DNA of 64,000 bases, taken from positions 2,852,001 through 2,916,000 of the forward strand of contig NZ_CP111121.1 of assembly GCF_026314945.1 (NCBI RefSeq), written 5' to 3'. Below, one piece after another: positions 1 through 10,105 of the stretch. Under the pieces are notes generated by a model, which made no database searches, had not been told where the DNA came from, and was given only the letters and a program-made list of their open reading frames with translations. The position numbers and the translations under genes were made by a program. Source of the stretch: Chryseobacterium fluminis. Lineage in GTDB: Bacteria; Bacteroidota; Bacteroidia; Flavobacteriales; Weeksellaceae. Numbering within the stretch: position 1 is the first letter of the stretch; every line of letters begins with the position of its first letter.

Positions 1-1529
<1,529 letters not shown>

Positions 1530-1564
1530 ATTATTGCTGATTTTCATGATTTTGATTTAAATAA

Positions 1565-1813
1565 ATGAAATCAGCTTTTAAAAATAACGAGGATTTTGAG
1601 CTGGCGGACGACATGAAAAGAGTGATTGAAGAAAGAAATCCTTTTTAAAATTCGGTACGATAATGTGAGAGCACCGCCTCTTAAAAAGTTCCCTTACATG
1701 ATGTTATTTCAATTGAGGAAATTAAAAAATCCGTTTATGTAATTTCCGTTTTCTGCACTCGTCAGAACCCGGAAAATATCCTTAAAAATCTAATAAAAAG
1801 TAATAAAGTAAAA
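1565..1813 (+). pseudogene. RelE/ParE-family toxin remnant (truncated, two frameshifts)
   Basis: Reading across frames gives a recognisable C-terminal half of a Bacteroidetes RelE/ParE toxin. The first segment ends EERNPF. After a frame change near 1648 it continues KIRYDNVRAPPLKKFPYMM, and after a second change near 1713 it continues IEEIKKSVYVISVFCTRQNPEN, running up to the folD start. The order (NPF, IRYDNVR, PLKKFP, VISVFCTRQNP) matches the usual end of these toxins. The N-terminal half is absent and no antitoxin is visible. It is inferred to be a dead toxin-antitoxin relic between two housekeeping genes. Confidence 0.65.
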
Positions 1814-2697
1814 ATGGCAGAAATTCTTGACGGACTAAAGATATCCAAAGAAATAAAAGCAGAAATCAAGGTTGAAGTAGAAAAAATCCTTGAAAGCAAA
1901 AGAAGAGCACCCCATCTGGTGGCCATTCTTGTCGGAAACAACGGCGCAAGCAAGGCGTATGTAAATGCTAAAGTGAAAGACTGTGAAGAAGTAGGCTTTC
2001 AATCAAGTCTGGTTAAATTTCCAAGTACGGTTTCTGAAGCTGAGTTACTGGAAAAAATCGATGAGCTGAATAAATCCAAAGCAGTGGACGGGTTTATCGT
2101 TCAGCTGCCATTGCCGGATCAGATCGATCAGGAAAAAATCATCAATGCGATTGATCCAAGAAAAGATGTAGACGGATTCCACCCTGAGAATTTTGGAAGA
2201 ATGGCACTGGAAATGGATACCTTCTTACCGGCAACTCCGTTTGGGATCTTAACATTACTGGAAAGATATAATATTGAGACCAAAGGGAAAGACTGTGTCA
2301 TTATCGGGAGAAGTAAAATTGTGGGAAGACCTATGAGTATTCTGATGGGAAGGAAAGATTTCCCGGGAAACTCTACGGTGACGCTTACCCATTCCTACAC
2401 AAAAGATATTGAAGAGTATACTAAAAAAGCAGATATCGTGATTACCGCTTTAGGGATCCGCACTTCTTAAAAGGGGAGATGATCAAAGACGGAGCCGTAA
2501 TTGTGGATGTAGGAATTACAAGAGTAGACGATGATTCTCCAAAAGGATATTATCTGGCTGGTGATGTAGATTTCGACAGTTGCGCTGCCAAAGCAAGCTG
2601 GATCACTCCTGTTCCGGGAGGAGTAGGACCTATGACCAGAGCGATGCTGATGAAAAACACCATCATTGCTTATAAGACTTCGGTCTATAACGACTAA
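1814..2697 (+). CDS. folD: FolD bifunctional methylene-THF dehydrogenase/cyclohydrolase, frameshifted
   Basis: Makes 10-formyl-THF from 5,10-methylene-THF through dehydrogenase and cyclohydrolase steps (one-carbon metabolism). The first frame runs [15 protein letters not shown] through [23 protein letters not shown] and the NAD(P) loop [16 protein letters not shown] to [10 protein letters not shown], then stops at 2468-2470. The remaining conserved sequence ([18 protein letters not shown], then [17 protein letters not shown]) continues in another frame to 2697. Restoring one C near 2458-2460 rejoins the frames as [12 protein letters not shown]. FolD is normally needed for growth, so a sequencing error or very recent mutation is more likely than an old pseudogene. 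queE follows 7 bp later. Confidence 0.93.
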
Positions 2698-2704
2698 ATT
2701 TAAA

Positions 2705-3334
2705 ATGAACAAAGAAGAAGATATTTTATTAAAAGAAGGTAAAATGCTCCCTGTAATGGAGCATTTTTACACTCTTCAGGGAGAAGGAGCACACACGGGT
2801 AAAGCAGCCTATTTCATCAGATTAGGCGGGTGTGATGTAGGATGCCACTGGTGTGATGTAAAAGAAAGCTGGGACCCTACGCTGCATCCATTAATGAGTG
2901 CAGAAGAAATCGCAGAAACCGCGGCAAGACATTGCAAGACTATTGTACTAACAGGTGGTGAGCCTTTGATGTGGAATCTTGATATTTTAACATCCAGGTT
3001 AAAAGAACTGGGATGTACAGTTCATATTGAGACCTCGGGCGCCTACCCGATGAGCGGGCAGATCGACTGGATCACCCTTTCACCAAAGAAAACAGGCCTT
3101 CCAAAAGATGAAATCTACCAACGGGCACACGAGCTTAAAGTAATCATCTTTAATAACAATGATTTCAAATTTGCGCAGGAACAGGCAGCAAGAGTTTCCG
3201 AAAACTGTACTTTATACCTTCAGAGTGAATGGAGCAAGCGTGATGAAATGTACCCGAAGATTACGGATTTTATCCTCGAAAACCCACGATGGAGAGCTTC
3301 AGTTCAGACGCATAAATATCTGAATATCCCATAA
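2705..3334 (+). CDS. queE: 7-carboxy-7-deazaguanine synthase QueE
   Basis: Radical-SAM enzyme that converts carboxytetrahydropterin to 7-carboxy-7-deazaguanine in the queuosine precursor pathway. The iron-sulfur cysteines are visible near residues 43-50 as CDVGCHWC (CX3CX2C, the QueE-type spacing), followed by TGGEPLMWN and an ETSG strand. The start at 2705 is chosen because the longer frame from 2666 lies inside the 3' end of folD, and MNKEED to MEHFYTLQGEGAHTGK is the normal QueE N-terminus. The 209-residue product is a usual length. It is probably co-transcribed with folD. Confidence 0.93.
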   Translation: MNKEEDILLKEGKMLPVMEHFYTLQGEGAHTGKAAYFIRLGGCDVGCHWCDVKESWDPTLHPLMSAEEIAETAARHCKTIVLTGGEPLMWNLDILTSRLKELGCTVHIETSGAYPMSGQIDWITLSPKKTGLPKDEIYQRAHELKVIIFNNNDFKFAQEQAARVSENCTLYLQSEWSKRDEMYPKITDFILENPRWRASVQTHKYLNIP

Positions 3335-3375
3335 AAATATGTAACTTAGCTCTTCGTATCCGTAAACGCCCATAG

Positions 3376-4746
3376 ATGCAGAGAATTCGATACTCCAGAT
3401 ACCTGAAATCGATCATCATTTTGCTTGACCTGATGGTTATGGCATCTATTTTTATATTCTTTTTCGTAAGCAGAAACCAGGCGCTGAAATACAATCAGGA
3501 ATCGTGGTATCAGAACGCTTTCTCTCTGGCATTATTGTTTTTATTCTGGATGCTTTTAAGCGGCAGGACAAAAATTTATAATATTCCGAGAAACTTAACC
3601 TATACGTTATTTCTTGAGAGACTTCTGATTCACTTTATGCTGTTTATACTCGGAGTTTTTCTGATCGGAAAGGTGAGTTACAATGCATTTTTCAATTCAG
3701 ATATTTACTGGCTTTCATTGTATCTGTTTTTCTTTGTTTTCCTTGCCAAATCCATTATTTATTTTGCCATTAAATACTTCCGGAGTTTAGGAATCAACTA
3801 CAGAAATATCATGTTTCTGAGTGAAAACAGCTCTACAGAGATTCTGAAAAATATTTTTAGGGACAGAAAAGACTACGGGTACAAGATATTCGAATATGGG
3901 AAAACCGAAATCAATGCCTCAGAATTGGTAGAATTCTGGAAAAATCATGGAATACATACGCTGTTTTTCCCATCGGAAAATTCATTTGACGAGAAGACTC
4001 AGGATGATATTTTCAGACTGGCAGAAGCCAATAAAGTGCATATCTCATTGGTACCCAGCATTACACAAAGTGATTTTTTCCTTTATGATCTGGCGTACAT
4101 CCAGACACAACCGGTTCTTAACCAGGCAAGGTACCCTTTAGATTATTACTCGAATTTTCTGTTAAAAAGGAGTTTTGATATCATCTTTTCCATCATCGTT
4201 CTGGCCGGCATCTGTTCCTGGTTATTTCCGATAATTGCAATTATTATTAAAACAACTTCGAAAGGGCCCGTTTTTTTCATACAGAAAAGATATGGCTTTC
4301 ATGAGGAGGTTTTTAACTGTATTAAATTCAGGACGATGATCATCAATGATGAGTCTTCTACGAAAACAACCAGTGAAAATGATGCCAGAATTACAGGCTT
4401 CGGGAAGCTTTTAAGGAAAACAAGTCTGGATGAGATGCCTCAGTTTATTAATGTATTAAAAGGGGAAATGTCAATTGTAGGACCCAGACCCCACATGCTG
4501 GCTGTAGATAATTACTACAAACCCAAAATCGGAAGGTATAGCCTGCGGAGCATGGTCAGCCCGGGGATTACAGGGCTGGCACAGGTAAACGGGCTCAGAG
4601 GGGATTCGGGTGATGTAGAGATAGAGATGACCAAGCGTGTACTGGCAGATGCCTTTTATGTAAGAAACTGGAGTTTCGTGCTGGATCTTGTCATTATTTT
4701 AAAAACAGTCCTGTTAGTAATCGGAGGAGATAAGAATGCCAAGTAA
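3376..4746 (+). CDS. polyprenyl glycosylphosphotransferase (WcaJ-like sugar transferase)
   Basis: Probably transfers a sugar-1-phosphate to undecaprenyl phosphate, the first step of an exopolysaccharide or O-antigen repeat, at the inner membrane. The N-terminal half has about four hydrophobic segments in residues 15-140 followed by a Rossmann-like region. The C-terminal catalytic domain from about residue 265 starts with a hydrophobic helix (KRSFDIIFSIIVLAG) and carries KGPVFFIQKRYG, CIKFRTM, SLDEMPQFINVLKGEM and SIVGPRPH. The 456 residues fit the WcaJ/PssY group. The sugar cannot be told from sequence, and no glycosyltransferase cluster is next to it. Confidence 0.88.
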   Translation: MQRIRYSRYLKSIIILLDLMVMASIFIFFFVSRNQALKYNQESWYQNAFSLALLFLFWMLLSGRTKIYNIPRNLTYTLFLERLLIHFMLFILGVFLIGKVSYNAFFNSDIYWLSLYLFFFVFLAKSIIYFAIKYFRSLGINYRNIMFLSENSSTEILKNIFRDRKDYGYKIFEYGKTEINASELVEFWKNHGIHTLFFPSENSFDEKTQDDIFRLAEANKVHISLVPSITQSDFFLYDLAYIQTQPVLNQARYPLDYYSNFLLKRSFDIIFSIIVLAGICSWLFPIIAIIIKTTSKGPVFFIQKRYGFHEEVFNCIKFRTMIINDESSTKTTSENDARITGFGKLLRKTSLDEMPQFINVLKGEMSIVGPRPHMLAVDNYYKPKIGRYSLRSMVSPGITGLAQVNGLRGDSGDVEIEMTKRVLADAFYVRNWSFVLDLVIILKTVLLVIGGDKNAK

Positions 4747-4850
4747 GGTTCAGAAAAATGATTATAAGACCGGAATCTTATTGATAATGGATGCGTATTG
4801 TATCATTTTAACCTTCACTTTAATTAAATAAAAAAGTCTAATTTAGCATT

Positions 4851-5603
4851 ATGTTAAAAAAGTTTTTTACAGCGGTAGGAGAATATATTATCCTATTAGG
4901 TAAATCTATTCAGAAGCCTCAGAAAATGAGGGTATTCTGGAAGCTGTTTATGAGAGAAATCAATGATTTGGGAGTCAACTCATTCGGGTTGGTGATCTTC
5001 ACATCTATATTTGTGGGAGCGGTAGTCGCCATTCAGATGTTTAACAACTTTGATGCTTCTTCATTTCCCATCCCTCCTTCATTTGTAGGGTATGCTACCA
5101 AGGCGGTACTGGTACTGGAATTTGCCCCTACGATCATCAGTCTGATCCTGGCGGGTAAAGTAGGTTCATATATTGCCTCCAGTATCGGAACAATGAGAGT
5201 TTCGGAACAGATTGATGCATTGGATATTATGGGAGTGAACTCTCCCAATTTTCTGATACTTCCGAAAATTATCGCCTGTGTGATCTTCAATCCTCTTCTT
5301 ATTGCTATAAGCATCGTATTCGGTATATTAGGAGGTTACATTGCAGGAGTGTTAACAGGAAACTGGACTACCGCAGATTATATCACAGGAATTCAGATGT
5401 ACATGCCGAATCTTTTTATTTATTATGCCTTTACGAAAACTGCTGTTTTTGCATTCGTAATTGCCACGGTTCCGTCTTATTTCGGATACACCGTAAAAGG
5501 AGGTTCACTGGAGGTAGGTAGAGCAAGTACACAGGCCGTAGTATGGACGATGGTATTCATTATCCTTTCTGAATTAGTATTAACCCAATTGATATTAAGC
5601 TAA
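4851..5603 (+). CDS. mlaE: MlaE-family ABC transporter permease
   Basis: Inner-membrane permease of an Mla-type lipid transporter, which moves phospholipids between the envelope membranes in other Gram-negatives. The 250-residue protein has several membrane segments and the MlaE core with FAPTIISLILAGKVGSYIASSIG, then TMRVSEQIDALDIMGVNS. Its stop overlaps the start of the ATPase gene, so the two are translationally coupled. The MCE (MlaD-like) substrate-binding subunit normally found with this pair is not present next to it. Confidence 0.9.
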   Translation: MLKKFFTAVGEYIILLGKSIQKPQKMRVFWKLFMREINDLGVNSFGLVIFTSIFVGAVVAIQMFNNFDASSFPIPPSFVGYATKAVLVLEFAPTIISLILAGKVGSYIASSIGTMRVSEQIDALDIMGVNSPNFLILPKIIACVIFNPLLIAISIVFGILGGYIAGVLTGNWTTADYITGIQMYMPNLFIYYAFTKTAVFAFVIATVPSYFGYTVKGGSLEVGRASTQAVVWTMVFIILSELVLTQLILS

Positions 5604-6418
5604 TGATTGAGGTAAAAGATCTTAAAAAAAGTTTTGATGAAGTTGAAGTACTTAAAGGCATTTCAACCTCTTTTGATAAAGGGAAGGTAAACTTAATTAT
5701 TGGACAGAGCGGTTCAGGAAAGACCGTATTTCTTAAAAGCTTACTTAATGTTTATCAGCCTTCATCAGGAGAAATCCTTTTTGACGGCAGAAACATTAAC
5801 GTCATGAACAGGGAGGAAAAACAACAGCTGCGTTCCGAGATCGGGACGGTATTCCAGGGGAGTGCCCTTTTTGATTCTCTTACGGTCGAAGAAAATATCA
5901 TGTTTCCTTTAGACATGTTCACCAATCTTACTTTCAGAGAGAAAAAAAGAAGGGTTTTTGAAGTTATCGGAAGAGTACATCTTGATAAAGCCAACAGAAA
6001 ATTTCCGTCCGAAATTTCCGGAGGGATGCAGAAAAGGGTTGCCATTGCCAGAGCTATTGTAAACCATCCTAAATATCTGTTCTGTGATGAGCCCAACTCC
6101 GGGCTGGATCCTTATACTTCTAATGTCATTGATGATCTTCTTCTTGAGATTACCCAGGAATATAACACCACTACGATCATCAACACCCATGATATGAATT
6201 CTGTAATGACAATTGGTGAGAAGATTGTTTATCTCAGACTAGGCATTAAGGAGTGGGAAGGAAATAAAGACATTCTGATTACGGCAGGCAATAAAAATCT
6301 CATCGACTTCGTTTATTCATCAGAATTATTTAAAGAACTCAGAGAATATTTACTGGAAAATAATAAAACCATTGAAAATACGATCACAAAAATAGATGAC
6401 AATGAAAAAGGTATTTAG
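5603..6418 (+). CDS. mlaF: MlaF-like ABC transporter ATP-binding protein
   Basis: Cytoplasmic ATPase partner of the upstream MlaE permease. It has Walker A IGQSGSGKT, a Q-loop VFQGSALFDSLTV typical of MlaF, the signature EISGGMQKRVAIARAI, Walker B YLFCDEPNSGLDP and the switch histidine in INTHDM. The start overlaps the mlaE stop. The end of the gene overlaps the start of the following outer-membrane protein gene by about 17 bp in a different frame, so all three are likely one transcript. The last 45 residues are an unconserved-looking polar tail. Confidence 0.9.
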   Translation: MIEVKDLKKSFDEVEVLKGISTSFDKGKVNLIIGQSGSGKTVFLKSLLNVYQPSSGEILFDGRNINVMNREEKQQLRSEIGTVFQGSALFDSLTVEENIMFPLDMFTNLTFREKKRRVFEVIGRVHLDKANRKFPSEISGGMQKRVAIARAIVNHPKYLFCDEPNSGLDPYTSNVIDDLLLEITQEYNTTTIINTHDMNSVMTIGEKIVYLRLGIKEWEGNKDILITAGNKNLIDFVYSSELFKELREYLLENNKTIENTITKIDDNEKGI

Positions 6419-7019
6419 TATAGGATTAATAGGATTTTCGATATTCGCTTCTGCACAGATTTCTCTGGCAGCAAAAGCAAACCTGATCTTCCCGACGGGA
6501 TCTCCATCCTGGCAGAACATTAAAGGAACAGTAAATCAGGCTGTAGAAGGAGAAGGTAAAAATAATGTAGGTTTCAATGTAGGTCTTTCCTTAAAGGCGA
6601 ATCTTCCGCTGTCTTTCTTCGTGATGCCGGAACTGTATTATACTCATTTTAAAAGTGATTTTACAGATCCTACGTCTAACACAAGCTTTGATATTAACAG
6701 CAACCGTATCGACCTGCCTGTTCTTGTAGGACACAAGGTATTGGGAGATATGCTGGGCGTATTTATAGGCCCTGTGGCAAGCTATAACTTAAGCAAAGAA
6801 GATACCTATAACGATTTCAAAGAAAACGCAAGGGATAACTTTACGGTCGGTTATCAGTTTGGAGCCCAGCTTGAAATTAAGAAATTCCTGGTGAATGCAA
6901 AATATGAAGGCGCATTCAGTAAAGATACCAGAAACTTCATTAATAAAGTTTCCGGTGAAGAGATCAGATACGACAATCGCCCTAACCTGTTTATGGTAGG
7001 AGTCGGATATAAGTTCTAG
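6402..7019 (+). CDS. outer-membrane beta-barrel (porin-like) protein
   Basis: A small outer-membrane barrel protein by sequence character. It has a signal peptide (MKKVFSIGLIGFSIFASAQISLA), alternating hydrophobic strands, and a C-terminal strand ending in an aromatic (LFMVGVGYKF). The start at 6402 is preferred over the ATG at 6396 because it gives a clean MKK signal peptide. It overlaps mlaF, and inference from that coupling is that it may be the outer-membrane side of the lipid transporter, but it may simply be a PorT/OmpW-type barrel of unknown role. Confidence 0.75.
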   Translation: MKKVFSIGLIGFSIFASAQISLAAKANLIFPTGSPSWQNIKGTVNQAVEGEGKNNVGFNVGLSLKANLPLSFFVMPELYYTHFKSDFTDPTSNTSFDINSNRIDLPVLVGHKVLGDMLGVFIGPVASYNLSKEDTYNDFKENARDNFTVGYQFGAQLEIKKFLVNAKYEGAFSKDTRNFINKVSGEEIRYDNRPNLFMVGVGYKF

Positions 7020-7040
7020 GACATCTGATATAAAAATATA

Positions 7041-7071
7041 AAAATCCTCAAATTTTAAATTTGAGGATTTT
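7041..7071. terminator. bidirectional intrinsic terminator
   Basis: A near-perfect hairpin with arms AAAATCCTCAAATTT and AAATTTGAGGATTTT ends the mlaE-mlaF-barrel transcript. It also covers the last codons of the convergent gene that stops at 7055, so the hairpin doubles as coding sequence there. Confidence 0.8.
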
Positions 7072-7372
7072 GATTTTGCTGACGCTGAAGTTCTGCTTCT
7101 CTTCTTGCGATCTCTGCAGCCTGTTTTTCGAGATCTTCTTTATCCTTCTGCAGCTGTCTGAATTCTTTTCTTTTCTGCTCTTCTTTTATTGCACTTCCCT
7201 TGCTGACATATCCTACCAGACCACCAATAATCAGGCCTATTCCAATGCCCCCCAGGATTCCCATGATATGAGGCATGCCCAGGTCATTAATGGTAAAGTT
7301 GGGAGAGGTAAGATAAAATAGCAATACTGATAAAGCTAAAAGTACAAGTCCGATAATCGTTAAATTTTTCAT
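7055..7372 (-). CDS. small two-TM membrane protein with coiled-coil tail
   Basis: Not recognised as a named family. Residues 1-60 form two hydrophobic segments, the second a glycine-rich hairpin (IMGILGGIGIGLIIGGLVGYV) like glycine-zipper membrane proteins. Residues 65-105 are a highly charged helix (EEQKRKEFRQLQKDKEDLEKQAAEIARREAE, broken here at no special point) that should form a coiled coil. The stop lies inside the shared terminator hairpin. It sits downstream of and on the same strand as the M48 protease gene, but a terminator is located between them. Confidence 0.7.
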   Translation of the reverse strand: MKNLTIIGLVLLALSVLLFYLTSPNFTINDLGMPHIMGILGGIGIGLIIGGLVGYVSKGSAIKEEQKRKEFRQLQKDKEDLEKQAAEIARREAELQRQQNQNPQI

Positions 7373-7393
7373 AGTGTTGTGTTTACATTAAAA

Positions 7394-7435
7394 AAAAGCC
7401 TTACCCAATTTACTAAAAAATTATATAAGGCTTTT
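7394..7435 (-). terminator. intrinsic terminator after M48 protease gene
   Basis: Arms AAAAGCCTTA and TAAGGCTTTT flank a 22-nt AT-rich loop, followed on the minus strand by a T-run. It lies just beyond the stop of the M48 peptidase gene at 7457. Confidence 0.65.
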
Positions 7436-7456
7436 GAGATTAGATTATATTATTCT

Positions 7457-8263
7457 TTATATTTTTCCGCCGGCAGCTTTATAATATTCTAAAGCTTTAG
7501 GAAGGTCTCTGTTAATATCGGAAATTCTTGTTTCCGGATTAGGGTGAGTCGATAAAAATTCCGGCTGTCTGTTCCCAGAAGATGCCCCTTCCATTCTGTT
7601 CCAGAAAGGAACTGCTTCTCGTGGGTCGTATCCTGCCATCGACATTAAATACAATCCCATTTTATCTGCTTCCGATTCCTGATTTCTACCATATTTCAGT
7701 AAGGCCACCTGAGACCCTATAGGATAAACTTTCTCGAAAACTCCGGCCCATTGTGCGTTAGAGATAGTTCCTCCCAAAATTGCGCCGCCATATTGCGCCA
7801 CCATGGCCTGAGAAATTCTTTCATTTCCATGACCGGCTAAGGCGTGAGAGACTTCATGCCCCATCACAACTGCAAGCCCGTTATCGTTTTTAGTTACCGG
7901 CAGGATCCCTGTATACACTGCAACTTTCCCTCCCGGCATACACCATGCATTAAGTTCATTGCTCTGGATAAGGTTAAATTCCCAGTTATAGTTCGTAAGA
8001 TCTGCCGATCTGCCGATAGACTGATAATATTTCTGTGCTGCAGCTTTTATTCTGCTTCCTACGTTAACCACTCTTTTGGCATCTGCCGTTCCTGAAATTA
8101 CTTTAGATTTTGACAGTGTTGTCTTGTACTCCTGTGCAGACATTGTTAATATCTCCGAATTATTGGCGATCTGTAGAGAAGATCTCCCTGTAATAGGATT
8201 CGTGGTGCAAGATGCAATCGACAGAGCAATGGCTCCTATTCCAAATAGATGTGTTATTTTCAT
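7457..8263 (-). CDS. M48-family metallopeptidase, lipoprotein
   Basis: Zinc protease of the M48 (HtpX/Oma1/BepA-like) group, probably anchored in the periplasm and acting in envelope protein quality control. A lipoprotein signal ends at SIASC near residue 19. The zinc motif HEVSH is at about residue 136 with GHGNER after it, and the third ligand is the Glu of NQESEADKMGLYLM. The C-terminus carries the usual STHPNPETRI block. The 268-residue length fits the family. The BepA TPR extension is absent, so a simple M48 lipoprotein is the better name. Confidence 0.92.
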   Translation of the reverse strand: MKITHLFGIGAIALSIASCTTNPITGRSSLQIANNSEILTMSAQEYKTTLSKSKVISGTADAKRVVNVGSRIKAAAQKYYQSIGRSADLTNYNWEFNLIQSNELNAWCMPGGKVAVYTGILPVTKNDNGLAVVMGHEVSHALAGHGNERISQAMVAQYGGAILGGTISNAQWAGVFEKVYPIGSQVALLKYGRNQESEADKMGLYLMSMAGYDPREAVPFWNRMEGASSGNRQPEFLSTHPNPETRISDINRDLPKALEYYKAAGGKI

Positions 8264-8325
8264 TGTTTCGAGTGTTAATAATTCAACCTTAACAATTTTT
8301 ATTCCAAAAGAAAAAACATAAAGAA

Positions 8326-8333
8326 TATATTTG
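8326..8333 (+). promoter_or_regulatory. -7 element (TATATTTG)
   Basis: Matches the Bacteroidetes consensus TAnnTTTG about 40 bp before the DUF4251 lipoprotein start. No clear -33 TTTG is seen at 19 bp spacing. Confidence 0.5.
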
Positions 8334-8372
8334 CATACATTTTGCTATTAAAGTTAATAAATATTTATTACC

Positions 8373-8921
8373 ATGAAAAAGTATATTTCAGTTATATTTC
8401 TGCTTGGATTTTTATTGATTTTCCAAAACTGTGCATCTCAGAAGTCTTCTGATCCACAAGCAGTAGCCGCAATGGTGAACGCTCAGGAGTTTACTTTTTA
8501 TGCCGAGAGAGCCAATCCTACCAATTATGATGTGATTAATGTCATGAATTCTATGCCGAATGCTACCTCAACCAGAATGTTAAATCTGGACGGAGGATAC
8601 ACTATTGACCTAAAGAATAATGTGCTGGATGTTTATCTTCCTTATTTCGGGAGATCATTTAAGGCTACTTACGGAGGAGACAACAGTTACAAATTCAGTT
8701 CTAAAGATTTTAGCTTAAATAAATCTCAGAACAAGAAAGGAAACTGGGTTATAAAAATCAAGCCTAATGATGTAAATACGGTAAGTGAAATCATCATCGA
8801 GGTTTTCAAAAACGGTAAGGCTTTCACTTCTATACAGAGTAATGACCGGCAGCCGATTTCTTACGACGGGTATATTTCAAAAGGTGCAAGTCCTGCAAAG
8901 GATAAAACAGCGCAACCTTAA
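8373..8921 (+). CDS. DUF4251 domain lipoprotein
   Basis: Recognised by its sequence pattern as a DUF4251 protein of Bacteroidetes, function unknown. The N-terminal signal ends with a lipobox cysteine (LIFQNC, residue about 21). The domain follows: QEFTFYAERANP, SMPNATSTRMLNLDGGYTIDL, VYLPYFGRSF and a C-terminal YDGYIS. Several DUF4251 proteins keep the LDGGY and YLPYFGR blocks seen here. Its stop codon overlaps the stop of convergent meaB. Probably a periplasmic-side membrane-anchored beta-rich protein. Confidence 0.85.
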   Translation: MKKYISVIFLLGFLLIFQNCASQKSSDPQAVAAMVNAQEFTFYAERANPTNYDVINVMNSMPNATSTRMLNLDGGYTIDLKNNVLDVYLPYFGRSFKATYGGDNSYKFSSKDFSLNKSQNKKGNWVIKIKPNDVNTVSEIIIEVFKNGKAFTSIQSNDRQPISYDGYISKGASPAKDKTAQP

Positions 8922-9901
8922 TCTTTAAATAGAAATTTCTCAACAAATAATTTTGCTTCGGTGCTTGGATTTGAAATCAGCGCGGAAGCATTTTTTTTAT
9001 GCTGAATATATGCTTCTTCTACTGAGTTATCCCGCTTCATCATCGATAAAATATATTCCTGTACCCAACATTCAAAACGTTTCTCCGACTGCCTTGTCCT
9101 CACGTCATTAAAACGGTCGGTTTTCTTTTTCAAAGTGATGAAGTCATCAATTTTTTCATAAACATCCTGCAAACCTTCATTATGTAATGCAGATCCCAAT
9201 ACAACCGGCACTTTCCAGTCTTTTTCTTTCGGTGGAATAAAATCGAGGGCTCTTTTTAATTCAAGTCTGGTATTTTTTGCTTTCTGCAGATTATCTTTTT
9301 CTACTTTATTGATGAAGATAACATCTACCATTTCCATGATCCCGCGCTTGATTCCCTGAAGCTCGTCACCACCGCCGATAATTTTTAAAAATAAAAATAC
9401 GTCGGTAATATCTGCCACTAAAACTTCAGACTGTCCCACGCCCACCGTTTCAATTAAAATATAATCATAACCTGCTGCTTCACAAATCATCATGGTTTCG
9501 AAAGTGGTATTGGCCACTCCACCTAGAAATCCGGAGCTTGGCGAAGGGCGAATAAAGGCATTTTCTTCCCTGGAAAGTTCTTCCATTCTCGTTTTATCAC
9601 CCAGAATACTCCCTTTATTAATGGATGAGCTGGGATCTATCGCTAAAACCGCTACTTTTTTGCCTTGTGCAATCACCAGTCTCCCGAAATTTTCTATAAA
9701 AGTCGATTTTCCTGCTCCCGGAACTCCTGTAATACCTACCCGGATTGAATTTCCCGTGAAAGGCATGATCTGCTTTAAAAGATCTTCGGCCTGCTGTCTG
9801 TGTTCTGCTTTTTTGCTTTCGACCAAAGTAATGGCTTTTGCAATCAGACGTTTATTTCCCGACCGTATTCCTGCTAATAATTCTTCTGTTGAAAATTTCA
9901 T
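8918..9901 (-). CDS. meaB: methylmalonyl-CoA mutase-associated GTPase MeaB
   Basis: G-protein chaperone that protects and reloads cobalamin on methylmalonyl-CoA mutase. Visible motifs are the P-loop GVPGAGKST, the SSINKGSILGDKTRM and IRPSPSSGFLGGVA blocks typical of MeaB, ETVGVGQSE, and the NKVE guanine-specificity motif. The start is set at 9901 (MKFSTEELLAGI) because the twelve upstream in-frame residues are hydrophobic and unlike the family. The mutase it serves is encoded about 13 kb away at 22363-24480 on the same strand. The stop overlaps the convergent DUF4251 gene. Confidence 0.94.
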   Translation of the reverse strand: MKFSTEELLAGIRSGNKRLIAKAITLVESKKAEHRQQAEDLLKQIMPFTGNSIRVGITGVPGAGKSTFIENFGRLVIAQGKKVAVLAIDPSSSINKGSILGDKTRMEELSREENAFIRPSPSSGFLGGVANTTFETMMICEAAGYDYILIETVGVGQSEVLVADITDVFLFLKIIGGGDELQGIKRGIMEMVDVIFINKVEKDNLQKAKNTRLELKRALDFIPPKEKDWKVPVVLGSALHNEGLQDVYEKIDDFITLKKKTDRFNDVRTRQSEKRFECWVQEYILSMMKRDNSVEEAYIQHKKNASALISNPSTEAKLFVEKFLFKD

Positions 9902-10076
9902 TGATTCAAAAATAAGGATTAAACACTGAATGATCAATAGTTCACGAACTTCCCTTTAAGTTTTAATTTAAAATTTATTTAAAGTGAATGATTGTTCACC
10001 ATACTGTTATTTTACAATTTTTATTTCTTCTAAATTAAAACTACATCTTATTTTATTTACAGCACAAGGAATTTCC

Positions 10077-10084
10077 TACATTTG
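10077..10084 (+). promoter_or_regulatory. -7 element (TACATTTG)
   Basis: Matches TAnnTTTG 22 bp upstream of the cytochrome c gene start at 10106, a normal distance in this window. It supports choosing the ATG at 10106 over the codon at 10082, which would lie inside the element. Confidence 0.55.
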
Positions 10085-10105
10085 CTATTTACCATAAAGA
10101 TAAAC

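Noticed and set aside
2666..2704. Longer N-terminus for QueE
   Set aside because: It overlaps the true 3' end of folD in another frame and is not like QueE.
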